Shown here in pieces: positions 32,548-42,028 of a stretch of DNA of 64,000 bases. The notes beneath the pieces were generated by a model, which made no database searches, was not told the DNA's origin, and saw nothing but the letters and a program-made list of their open reading frames with translations. Made by a program: the position numbers and the translations under genes. Source of the DNA: Vigna angularis (lineage: Eukaryota; Streptophyta; Magnoliopsida; Fabales; Fabaceae); assembly GCF_016808095.1 (NCBI RefSeq), contig NC_068974.1:2914001-2978000 (forward strand). The letters are read 5' to 3'. Within the stretch, counting starts at the first letter, position 1. Each line of letters begins with the position of its first letter.

Positions 32548-34635
32548 TGATATGACTGTCGCGGTCATACAAATTTGATTGCACGAAATTAAATGCAGTA
32601 TATCTAGGAAGTGACTCCTAGGTCGTCTCTCAAGGACCAATTTTGGTGGTTCAGTCTCAGATTTAACACGAAAGGGGGGGATTGTTTGTGATTTTTTTGT
32701 TTTGCGGAAAATAAAATAAATTGGACTGGAAATTAAATAACACAGAATTTAAAACACTGAAATAAATTTAAATGACAATAAAAACTGAACAATGAAAGAC
32801 AGTAAAAATGGAATAGTAATTATGCAAAAACGGTAAAAATATTGTAATTAAAATTCATCAAAAGCATCAGTTAAAATAACCGTAAACACGACTCTTGAAA
32901 ATAACATGGACATGAATAGTAAAACACAATCATAAAATTTAACAGTACAGAAAATAGTGAACGGTAAAATTTAACAGATAAAATAAAAACACTTAACTGA
33001 AAACTAAATTTATCAAAGATTCAAAACTTAAAATAAAATGCCGTGGAAATATAAAAATGAAATGAGCAAAACACTCTTACTTGCTTCAGAAATCAAATTA
33101 CAATTGCACTATTTTAAAAATGGAAACTAAGGCAAATTGAATTGAATCACAAAACCTCCCCAAGAGGGGAGGAGAAAACCAGAACGTACTGCTTCCTAAA
33201 TTCCTACTCCTAAAACTCTCATCTCCCTTCACTGACTGCATGCTGCTCTTTTATAACCAATTCTCTGAAGCTACTCCCGTGAGGCTTCTTGTCTTTGAGT
33301 GAGTATCTTTTCCTTGCCTTGTGAGAAAATAGTTACTTGGCCGTGAGAAAATAGGGTGAGGGCCCCTCCATCATCACCTAATCTTGTCATTTTTTTTCAT
33401 TTGCATGGACTAGCTTCTCCATCCCTTCTATTTCCAGCAAGGCCGAGAAGTTGCTGGATGTGCTAGATGGAAGCTGAGTTCTTTCTTGCTCTCGGTGGTT
33501 GCTAGACCGTGTGTCATCTCTGCTTCTGGATTGCTGCCAACATGCTGGGTCAAGAACCGTGAGCTTCTACTGGACCGTGTGAATACTTGAACTTGGATGT
33601 GGCTGCTGGATGCCTCTCCAACAAAACCGTGACAGCACCTTCTGGTGTTGGTCTCTCATGCTGCACCTTCAGCTGCTGGAATTTTAAGATCATTGCTTCT
33701 TCACGTGGACTGTGAGTGCCTCCCAAGCTCTGGATGTTGCAGGCTGTGCTGCTGTCCAAACACTTCTCCTCTTGGTGGCTTCTCTTTGCTTTCTCGGTTG
33801 CTGGTGGTGATGAAGCCTTGCAGGATGATGATGGACCGTGAGTGAAGATGGTGGGCGTGTGCTGGTGCAGCTGCTCCGTTCTCTTCTCTCCCGTGTGCTC
33901 CTCTCCTTGGCCTTGCTGCAGGTGGCTACTCCAGCTTCAAGCTGCTCATGGGTGTGTTGCTTCTTTCCCTCAACGTGATGGCTTTGATGGAATGAATGGG
34001 TACATGTGCTTTTGTTATCAATTGAAGACTCAAAACCGTGTAGTAGAAAAACATGGGAATTAAAATCTGCACATGTAGTCAAAGTGGGCCGTCCACTTCC
34101 CTCTGTGAGTTGCAGCCAAAATGTATAGAAAGTGGTGAAGTGCCCCCTTCTTTCAGCAAGTTTCACGTTAATTATTGGATGTGCAATATGGAAAGCAACG
34201 TGGTCCCTCTCTTTTCTCTTACTTCAAATAAAATTCAGAACTTCTTGGTGCTCACTAGCCATTAACTAAATGCCAAAATAACCTTAAATAGGGAATAAAA
34301 CGTGAGTGGTGGCTTTTGTGGAGTGGAAGAGAGTTAAAAATCTGAACATCTTTTGCACTGGGCCGTGAAACCACTTCCCTTAATAACATTGATTAAATTA
34401 AATTAGATTCAGCATTTCATTCTTGCAACTCTTCCATGTGTGAACGTTAGCTTCCAACGTGGGCCATGAAGCATCTTTCCTTTTCTTGTTAATTGTTGGA
34501 TGGCAAACACGTGGTCCCCTTCATTTCATTTGCCAATGTGAATTGTACACATGGCCATGCTATTGTCTTCCAATTCATTTGATAAAAACCGTGGGCTGAA
34601 TGCAAGGTGTAGGCCGTGTACTTGTTGCTGGTTCC

Positions 34636-36232
34636 TGTTGAGACCTCGGCAAGCGTACCGGATCGTTCAAGTAATAAATCAGTAAGTCCGAATATCGTTT
34701 TCCCAAGGGATTTGTTTTGATTCACAGATTGATTAAAGTTTACTAATTTAGCGATTAATTTTACAACACAAGTAAGATTTGCATACAGATGAAATTAAAG
34801 TGGTAAAACCAGATGAATTAAAGTTCACTGGGGTTGAAATTCAAGTTCATCACTTCGATAATTTTCTACTAACACAATTCCTCAAAATTAAGCATCGACA
34901 TCCTAGGCGCATGCAGTCCTGATTCCTCAGAGACAGTTCTTAATCATTCAAACTAAATTTCTAATTCCTTAGCTAATTCAATTATCAGATTTGCCTTAAA
35001 CACAATGCCACAGATGACTAAAAATTCCCTCCTATGTCTAGGACTCGAAATCCTTTAGCAGTTCAATCCTAGGTCCGCGGTCTCATACATTTTCCAATGA
35101 TTTAACCGTTCAAATAGCTCAGATTTCCATCAAAAGCATGAAAAATAAGGATAGAACACAAAATTCATACAAGATCATGCATTAATAGAGAAATTACAAA
35201 GAGTTCAGAAATTTACTCTCAACCCCAGTGAAATGGAGTTTTAGCTACACATATACAACATAGAAGAGAGAAATGATGGATTGGATGGTGGAAATTGGTG
35301 AATTTCCACCATGGAAGCCCCTTGGACAGCAGCTGGCAGCGTCTCCCTGGTTTCCTCCCCGTCAGATCTCCTCTGCAAATGGCCACTGGATTCTGATATA
35401 AAGAAGATCCAATAATTGAGTCACCGGTGAATTTCTGAACGAGCGTCCAATTTCCTGGACGAGCGTCCAACTTCTGGACGAACGTCCAATTTCCTGGACG
35501 AACGTCCAACTTCTGGACGAACGTCCAATTTCCTGGACGAACGTCCAACTTCTGGACGAGCGTCCTCTCTTAGTCATTTTATGGACGAGCGTCCAAGTGC
35601 TTCTGCTGGACGAACGAGCGTCCTCTCCTGGACGAGCGTCCCATGCTGGACGAGCGTCCCCTGCTGGACGAGCGTCCCTGGACGAGCCTCACTCTGGACG
35701 AGCGTCCCTGGACGAGCGTCCTCACTCTGCTAGGCGAGCGTCCTCTGCCGCTCTGGACGAGCGTCCTCACTCATGACGAGCGTCCCCTTCTGCGCGCTGG
35801 ACGAGCGTCCTCTGCATGCTGGACGAGCGTCCTCTGCACGCTGGACGAGCGTCCTCTTTCTTCTATGTGGCGCCCAGGCGCCCCTTTTTATCTCGCGCCC
35901 GGGCGCGAACCTCTCGGTAAATTTGCGCCCGGGCGCCCTTTTTTCTCGCGCCCGGGTGCGACCCTCTCGGTAAAATCACGCCTAGAGCCCTTTTTCTCAC
36001 GCCCGGGCGCGAAACTTTCGGCAAAAATCATCCATTAAGCCTGGTCCAAGTCTTTAATGATATTCAATCCTTATTTTACATCAAAATAAACAACAAAAGC
36101 ATCAAAAACATTTAAACAGTCAAAATTATACTAATATCAACAATTATACACTTTTCATGAGAATTAACACTAAAACTTACTCAAAAGCCCCACAATATAA
36201 GCAACAAAAACAAGTAAACTTTTCACCTATCA
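34636..36232 (-). mobile_element. Solo LTR of the 4215-13139 family
   Basis: It begins TGTTGAGACCTCGG and ends CACCTATCA on plus, which is the reverse complement of the Athila-type LTR ends at 5432 and 4215. GTTCC is duplicated at 34631-34635 and 36233-36237. Its inner array differs from the 4215 copy: it has GGACGAGCGTCC units and GCGCCCGGGCGC palindromes rather than CAGTGGCCCAGCG units. Confidence 0.92.
35437..36015. repeat. GGACGAGCGTCC array and GCGCCCGGGCGC palindromes in the solo LTR
   Basis: About 20 units of GGACGAGCGTCC or GGACGAACGTCC (35437-35862) are followed by four or five GC palindromes such as TCGCGCCCGGGCGCGA (35868-36015). Reading frames on both strands follow the repeat and are not genes. 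Confidence 0.85.
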
Positions 36233-36545
36233 GTTCCATATGTCCATCATAAAATTTTCAATTTCGAATAAGCTTCTTTACGTATGGAAAGTGAAAATCT
36301 CATTTTAGTTTAGCATGTAATTGATGGGAAATTTCTCTTTGAGTCCCAAATTATTATCCAACAATTTTCCTGCATTCAATAATGTAAATAATTAGTCTCA
36401 GACAATTCAAATTAATTAAAATAAGAATTTCTGATCAAATTAAGCACAATCAGTACAAATGGGAAAATATTGGACAATTAAGCACATTTCCCGATTAAAT
36501 CTAGTACAATAAACTAAGTGAAGTGGAGAAAATAATGATTCATCA

Positions 36546-36562
36546 AAATAGACCACACTTAG
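36546..36562 (-). other. Polypurine tract region of element B
   Basis: On the minus strand CTAAGTGTGGTCTATTT meets the LTR start TGATGAATC. It is a weak purine run identified by position. The core AAGTGTGGTCT recurs inside the element at 37282, 37881 and 40282. Confidence 0.6.
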
Positions 36563-37871
36563 TCTTTTGCACTCCTGGGCAAAATCAAGACGCAAATCAG
36601 GGAATGGTTCAAAGGACTTTAGTGAGGTGAGACAAAACTCAGCAGACAGAAAAATAAACCGAATTTACAGAGTTCTCAAGAATTCTGGACAGATGAGAGA
36701 AGTAGAAATTATCCAACACAAAATCAAATTAAGCAGATACTTACAGAAATCATCCAAGCAATTCAAAACATAGCAAAATGATTAATCAGTTCAAGAGGTG
36801 AATCAAAAATAACAAAACCTCACAGATGCACTACAGTGTTTCTCTCAAGTGTCTAGGATAAATAAATGTCACTCAATGCACTCATGAAAGCAAACACAAG
36901 CAGACTTGGCAAGCTTCTAATATCAACACTTAAAACATATGCATGTTCAGATTTAAAGGTCTTTCAGGGTTGTAATGGGGCCAAGGACAGGGGAGGATAA
37001 ATTTGGATAAGTAGCTATAGACCAAAAGAAATAGAGGAGTACTCGGGAACAAGTGTAAATACAGTGAAATTACGCCAAAACCTCTAATTCAATCCTCTTC
37101 TCGACTCCATTCTTCACAAAATTGTTTTTCATAATTTTTTTTTCTTTTTCTCATCAAATTTTTTCATCCTGTCTTTTTTTCTTTTCTTTTCTCTCTTTAT
37201 CACATAACAGGATATAAATCATATTTTCCAAAACAATACAAGATGAGGAACCAACTTGCCAATTTATCAAAATCCCCAAGGAGACCACACTTTTTCACGA
37301 AACACTTCTATAGCTCCAGACTTTCCTAAGGTGAAGGTAATCATGGTTTTTCACTTAGGATCAGTGTATGAGCTTCAACACAAAGAAATATATACAATAT
37401 AGGCTCAAAAGGGGTTATCAAAGGATAATAACAAGGTAGGCTTATTTGGCTAAAGAGGCTCAAGAATAAAATTGCCTTTATCACTTCTAAACATGCATAT
37501 AAATCAAGTATATCAAAAAGAATCAAGCCAAGGCATATGTGCAAGAAATCAAGAGTCATATCACACAAGAAAGAACATTAAGTGGCTCAAATCTCACACA
37601 GGGTATCCGTGTTATAATCAATTCAACCTCTTGAACACATAATCATCTTTCCAAGCAGAGAAAAGCAAGGATTTCAAACCATAAGTATTAAGTAAGTGAA
37701 GGAAAAATCTACAACTTAGAAATCATCCAGAAATCAAGAGAAAAATGTAAAATTTATTTCACACAAAACACACAAAAATAATCATGAAACAGAAAAAATT
37801 TAACACTCAAAAACAAAAAAATTAACACACAAAATACATACTAACAGAAACTAACAGAAAAATCAGAATTT
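36563..37871 (-). other. 3' non-coding region of element B
   Basis: AT-rich sequence without a supported gene. It is collinear with 63064-64000 in the second family member at the right edge of the window. Confidence 0.75.
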
Positions 37872-37996
37872 CTTCCCATTAGACCACACTTAAATCACAC
37901 AATGTCCTCAGTGTGTTACAATCATCAGATTATCAATTTCAGAGCAGTCAAATAATATAGACAAGTGCAATAAAAAGTAGGAAAACGGGAAGAAAT
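37872..37996. repeat. Direct repeat flanking the WOX cassette, left copy
   Basis: It starts TTCCCATTAGACCACACTT and ends near GAAAACGGGAAGAAA, with GACAAGTGCAATAAAAA before the end. The right copy at 40276-40393 has TTCCCGAGACCACACTT, GACAAGTGCACTAAAAA and GAAAACGGGGAAGAAA in the same order and spacing. The middle 70 bp is poorly conserved. Confidence 0.75.
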
Positions 37997-38003
37997 TTTC
38001 AGT

Positions 38004-38079
38004 AACATCCATCAGTAGATGTTATCATTGACATCCATCAGCAGATGTCGAAATCACCTAGCACCCATCAGTAGATGCT
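38004..38079 (+). repeat. Three tandem mini-hairpins with a constant loop
   Basis: The stems are AACATC/GATGTT (38004-38023), GACATC/GATGTC (38030-38049) and AGCACC/GATGCT (38060-38079), around loops CATCAGTA, CATCAGCA and CATCAGTA. The outer pair changes from A-T to G-C between copies one and two, and A-T becomes G-C at the second pair in copy three; copy three has one mismatch. They lie just upstream of the WOX promoter. Confidence 0.6.
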
Positions 38080-38124
38080 AACTATTTTTTTCAGTTTTTT
38101 TTTTTTTTTTTGAAAAAGGAGAAG

Positions 38125-38230
38125 ACCGGCACTGTGACAATAGTTTCGGTGGCAATGACCGGAACTGTTGCTACAGTGGAAAGAAATCTGGCTATAAATA
38201 GGCCGCTCCTCCGCATCGAGCGCCATTTCT
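38125..38230 (+). promoter_or_regulatory. Promoter of the WOX-type gene in element B
   Basis: TATAAATA is at 38193-38200. GACCGGAACTG and CTACAGTGG upstream match the first copy. A pyrimidine-rich leader with CTCTCTACTCC repeats follows, ending at donor CCAG|GTAAGTC (38395/38396). Confidence 0.65.
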
Positions 38231-38651
38231 GACTTCCCACTCTCTTCCTAACTCTCTCTCTACTCCTCTCTACTCCTCTCTCTACTCCTCTCTCTTCTCC
38301 TCTGAGCGTCTGGAGCCTGCGCGAAGCCTCTGCCACCGCGCCTTCTGAAGAGTCTGAGATCAGCGAGGAGCTCCTCTGCCAGCCTACTACTCCAGGTAAG
38401 TCATCTGCACCTAGATCTACCTTTCTTTCTGCTTTCATTTACATTTTTCTTTCTTCTTGCACTTTCTTAGCTTTTCTCACCCTCTCCCTTTTCTTGCTTT
38501 CTTGTATATTTTTTTTTTCTTTCTTTTCTGCAATACTTGTCCTCTCCCCCTGCCCGATCTATCTTCTTTCTTCTCCTTTTCAATTTTTTTTTTTCATTTT
38601 TCTGAAACTTAAAACACTTAAACACATAAAACACAACTGTCAAAAACGTAA

Positions 38652-38739
38652 GGGGTATATAGGCTGGAAACCAGACGTTAATCTCCCTTCGATTGAAGGT
38701 ATTGCAGAGACAATCGGGTAGAACAACGCCACGTACCCC
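38652..38739 (+). other. Candidate structured RNA in the 5'-UTR intron, copy 2
   Basis: Outer stem GGGGTA (38652-38657) with TACCCC (38734-38739); inner arms CTGG-AAA-CCAG (38664-38674) and CCTTC-GATT-GAAGG (38686-38699). It is 88 nt, the same length as copy 1, with three substitutions. It sits in the intron between 38396 and 39063. Confidence 0.6.
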
Positions 38740-38819
38740 ACTAAAAAAAAATAAAATAAAACACAGAAACTTAATATACAAGAACAATATGGACAAGGAC
38801 AACTGGACAACTGGACGTA

Positions 38820-38860
38820 GATCCGTTTAGGACCCTTTTGCAAGGACCGTGAAACAGATC
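38820..38860 (+). other. Candidate conserved hairpin in the 5'-UTR intron, copy 2
   Basis: The outer stem pairs GATC and GTTT with AAAC and GATC. The inner stem is CCTT-TTGC-AAGG (38834-38845). It matches 19340-19381 except for one loop base. Confidence 0.55.
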
Positions 38861-39072
38861 TGAGACCAAATACAGAAACAATCAAAGACAGACAAGACAA
38901 ATAAATCTAAAAGGAAACAAGAACAAATAAAGAAAACACTCAACTAAGAATCTAATTTATTTTTTATATGTTTTTTTTCTTTTTATTATATATGTTATGC
39001 TTTTATTGCTTTATTTTTGTTCTTATTATTTTTTTGGTTTTTTTTTTTTTTTTTGACTACTAGAGAGGCATG

Positions 39073-39623
39073 ATGAGTGAGATGGAAATCGAGAGATACA
39101 CCAGTCAGCGGTGGCGTCCAACAGATGATCAGGTCAAGATGATGACCAACATCTTCAATTATGGGGTCACTCATCCAAGCCGAGCGCAAGTCGTTGAGAT
39201 CACGTCTCGACTAAGGACCTTCGGAGATGCCAGCGAATACAACGTGCACTGCTGGTTCAACAACCACGGCAATCGGGTCAGGCGCTGGCAAGCGGAGATG
39301 GACCCCACTGGCACTCTCTTTTCACAACTGCCACTATATATGTACGGTAAGATCTCTGATCAAATCTCACTTTTATTGAATTTTTTTTTTTATATTTTTT
39401 TTTATTATTATTAACAAGATTTTTTTTTTGTTTGTTGAAAGAATATGGTTGGGTAGTAATGAGGGCACCGAGGCTGCTGCATCTGTTCCCCATTCCGATC
39501 ATCATCGACGACGACAGAGATGAGCGACAAATCCCGCCACCTACGCCCCCTACATTCCGCACCAAAGCTCCCTCGACGGAGCTTACGCTAAGGTGTCCCC
39601 CCAGCAACAACTTTCAATTTTAA
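39073..39623 (+). CDS. WUSCHEL-type homeodomain protein carried by element B
   Basis: A predicted 151-residue transcription factor, homologous to 19553-20093 along its length. Exons are 39073-39346 and 39442-39623, with the same phase-1 splice point; the 5'-UTR intron runs 38396-39063. A second in-frame ATG lies at 39070, just before the start chosen to match the other copy. The homeodomain (RWRPTDDQVK, ITSRLRTFG, NVHCWFNNHGNRVRR) differs from the first copy at few sites, and the first 91 residues differ at 9. LLHLFPIP is WUS-box-like and TELTLR is EAR-like. The last 10 or so residues are unrelated between copies. No stop, frameshift or splice loss is seen. It lies antisense to element B, between gag and the 3' LTR. 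Confidence 0.82.
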
Positions 39624-39657
39624 TGCTTTATGTTTTTTTTTTTTTTATATGTTTTTG

Positions 39658-39675
39658 CTGGCCGAGTGTGGCCAG
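39658..39675 (+). other. Hairpin after the WOX gene in element B
   Basis: CTGGCC-GAGTGT-GGCCAG, 34 bp after the stop codon, is a perfect 6-bp stem. I do not see a clear counterpart at the same place in the first copy. Confidence 0.4.
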
Positions 39676-39750
39676 AATAAGGATTGTAATATGAACACTT
39701 ATTTTTTTTTATGTTTTTATGTTTTTTTTTTATTTGGCTTGTAATATTAA

Positions 39751-39766
39751 CGATCAGAAATGATCG
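39751..39766 (+). other. Conserved hairpin in the 3' region of the WOX gene, copy 2
   Basis: CGATCA-GAAA-TGATCG, the counterpart of 20161-20176. The stem is identical and the loop differs. Confidence 0.5.
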
Positions 39767-39775
39767 ACCCCCGGA

Positions 39776-40275
39776 CAACTTTAATTTCATATATATCTAC
39801 TGCAATTTCAATTTCAGATCTGTTCAATTTCCAATTTTCCATTACTGTAATTTTTGCATTGATTAATGAAATATTTTCTTAGTCTAAAAATTTTCAATCA
39901 AAAACATGTATGAGACAACTAAGAAAATATATTTACAATGAAGAAAATAAGGAAAAAGATAAGATCGGAAGTGAAAATTTTCAATGACTAATTGGTATGA
40001 AATAATAAGAAACTGAGGGTCGAAATAAAATCATGGACTACGCAAAACAATTTCTGAATTTTTGATTTTTTTTTTTTAATGATAACAATTTGAAAACTAA
40101 GAAAGAAAAATAAATATACATATCAGAATACATATTTGGCACGCTTTTTAACAAAAAAAATTTATCACAAATTTTTTTTTTTTTTATATATATTTTTTTT
40201 ATTTTTAAAAAAAACAATTCGAAAACTAAGAAGAAAAGGAAAAACAAACTTAAAAGAAAAACAAAATGAAGAATC
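39776..40275. other. AT-rich spacer between the WOX gene and gag
   Basis: Poly-A/T-rich sequence. I see no gene; short frames here are low-complexity. Confidence 0.6.
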
Positions 40276-40393
40276 TTCCCGAGACCACACTTAAACTACA
40301 CTGTCCTAAATGTTTTCTAAGCATAAGATCATAAACTAAAACAACAAACAGATAAAGGACAAGTGCACTAAAAATATGAAAACGGGGAAGAAA
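40276..40393. repeat. Direct repeat flanking the WOX cassette, right copy
   Basis: Homologous to 37872-37996, in the same orientation, and ending about 20 bp before the gag stop codon. Together the two copies bracket the promoter, three exons and 3' hairpin of the WOX gene. Confidence 0.75.
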
Positions 40394-40413
40394 GAAAAAG
40401 AAAACTTCCCTGG

Positions 40414-41895
40414 TCAGGGTGGCAGTTGCCAATTTTGGACTTGTAGGGAGATGTTCCCTTCTTCAGGATCCAGCATGAAAGTGTTGAGGACGAACTGCTT
40501 CATCCTCCAAATCTGATCAAGTAGGGAAATATCTTCCACCGCCGGATCTAAACCACAAATATTGTTACTGAGCGGATTCAGTAGGTGCCTTTTGATCTCG
40601 GAACTGCTGTATGTACTAGCACCTTTGTCTTCCAGCGTGGGTGCATGCTGATCAAATTTATATGTACCTCCTGCAATATGGTTAGTACGAAATGGTTCCA
40701 CAGAAATATCATGCAGAGGTATAACACCCAATCCCAATGTAATAGGCTGAACCTTAGATACATCCTCAGAACATGAATCAATTTCAATTTCAGAAACATT
40801 ATCTACCACAAATTCAGATTCATGTTCAGTGCATGGATAAGAAGTATTCAGATATGATGGCAAAAATTTGTTCTCATCATGCACAGAGGGAAAATTAAAA
40901 TCATGCTCAGCAACAATATAGTCATCCGCATACATATCAACAGCATAATTATTAACATAATCATGAATAGCATAATCATACTGAGGTATGCTTACCTCCA
41001 CTTCCTTGAAGATTTGAAAAGTAGTGGAAGATGAAATTGGTCTACCTGGGTCAGAATTACTGCTTATTCTTGCTTGGGCCTCAAAATGTTCATCAGCAGT
41101 CTCCTCAGGTGCAAGAGTGGCCATCTGCCCGATCTGATCACTCAGATTCTGCATGGCAGCTTGAGTTTCCTGTTGGATTTTCATGCTCTCTTGCTTGAAC
41201 TTTAGATTCTGCATGGTTATCTGCTCCAATAACTCCTGCAATGTGGGCTCAGAAGTTGAAGGCTGAGGAGTTAATTGAGTAGGAGCATCATACTGCTGAA
41301 TCTCATATTGTTGGACTGGTGGAGGCATAAAGGTGCTCTGGAATGGTGGTTCTTGGTATTGATGTGGGGCATCGTACCATCCCAAGTTAGGGTCATTCCA
41401 TCCAGGACCGTTGTTGTATCCATCTTGCACAGGGGAAAATTTGCTCAGAAACTGAAGCTCAAGATATCCCCAATTGGTAACGGATCCTAGAGGAAGAGAA
41501 TCTTGCCAATCCTTAGCTGCTCCGTGTAATGAGTGTGGAAATGCCCTCAAGAAAATGTGATCAAGAGGGACATGTGGAGGCTTCATTGAAGAGCACATGT
41601 TGTGGAACTCCTCCAAATGTCTATGTGGGCATTCTCCGGCAAAACCATGAAACTTAGGGAGCAGATATATCAGTCCAGTGCTAAGAACACAATGAATATC
41701 ATCCTTAGGTGGAACCGGCTCCCAAAGGGAGCTCTCAGAAAATTGAGGATGATCATTATAATTTTCATCATAAAATTCAGCAGAATTAAAATCAGAGCAA
41801 TATGCAGAATAAGAATCATTATCACAGACATTGGCAGAATAAGCAGTATTCACATAGCCAGAATAGATAGACATGAAAAAATAAAAATAAAACAA
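40414..41895 (-). CDS. Truncated Athila-type gag protein of element B
   Basis: A 493-codon open frame. The start may be codon 8 (MSIYSGY, near 41874). Residues about 75-155 match the capsid domain of Athila-type gag (LPKFHGFAGECPHRHLEEFH, FLRAFPHSLHGAAKDW, LELQFLSKF). The sequence then jumps to a Gln/Pro-rich stretch (VQDGYNNGP), so part of the capsid domain and any zinc knuckle are missing. A Gln-rich coiled-coil-like segment follows at about 220-265 (QELLEQITMQNLKFKQES), then an acidic tail of over 200 residues with no domain I recognise. The frame has stayed open despite the deletion, so the shortened protein may be functional in a non-autonomous element. There is no protease or RT. Confidence 0.75.
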   Translation of the reverse strand: MFYFYFFMSIYSGYVNTAYSANVCDNDSYSAYCSDFNSAEFYDENYNDHPQFSESSLWEPVPPKDDIHCVLSTGLIYLLPKFHGFAGECPHRHLEEFHNMCSSMKPPHVPLDHIFLRAFPHSLHGAAKDWQDSLPLGSVTNWGYLELQFLSKFSPVQDGYNNGPGWNDPNLGWYDAPHQYQEPPFQSTFMPPPVQQYEIQQYDAPTQLTPQPSTSEPTLQELLEQITMQNLKFKQESMKIQQETQAAMQNLSDQIGQMATLAPEETADEHFEAQARISSNSDPGRPISSSTTFQIFKEVEVSIPQYDYAIHDYVNNYAVDMYADDYIVAEHDFNFPSVHDENKFLPSYLNTSYPCTEHESEFVVDNVSEIEIDSCSEDVSKVQPITLGLGVIPLHDISVEPFRTNHIAGGTYKFDQHAPTLEDKGASTYSSSEIKRHLLNPLSNNICGLDPAVEDISLLDQIWRMKQFVLNTFMLDPEEGNISLQVQNWQLPP

Positions 41896-42028
41896 ATAAA
41901 AACTAAATACTAAAAATTACAAAACAGATAAATCACAACACATTTATACATGTTACACGCACACAAAAGACATAACATAATTTTTTTTTTTAAAAATTTT
42001 TTTTTTTTAATAATTTTTTTTTAATTAA

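Larger units (their letters stand above)
32548..36545 (-). repeat. 3' LTR of element B, interrupted
   Basis: Net length is 2396 bp after removing the solo LTR at 34636-36232 and its duplication; the right LTR has the same length. A hairpin CTAGGA-AGTGAC-TCCTAG lies near the element-sense 3' end (32604-32621) and is present in all four LTRs of this family in the window. The central part (33240-34600) holds small reading frames on both strands, none of which I recognise. Confidence 0.92.

Noticed and set aside
33550..34265. Frames of up to 158 codons on both strands, present again at 53328-54043
   Set aside because: They lie within the LTR of element B, overlap on opposite strands, show no domain, and lack counterparts in the two other LTRs of the family, whose centres differ.
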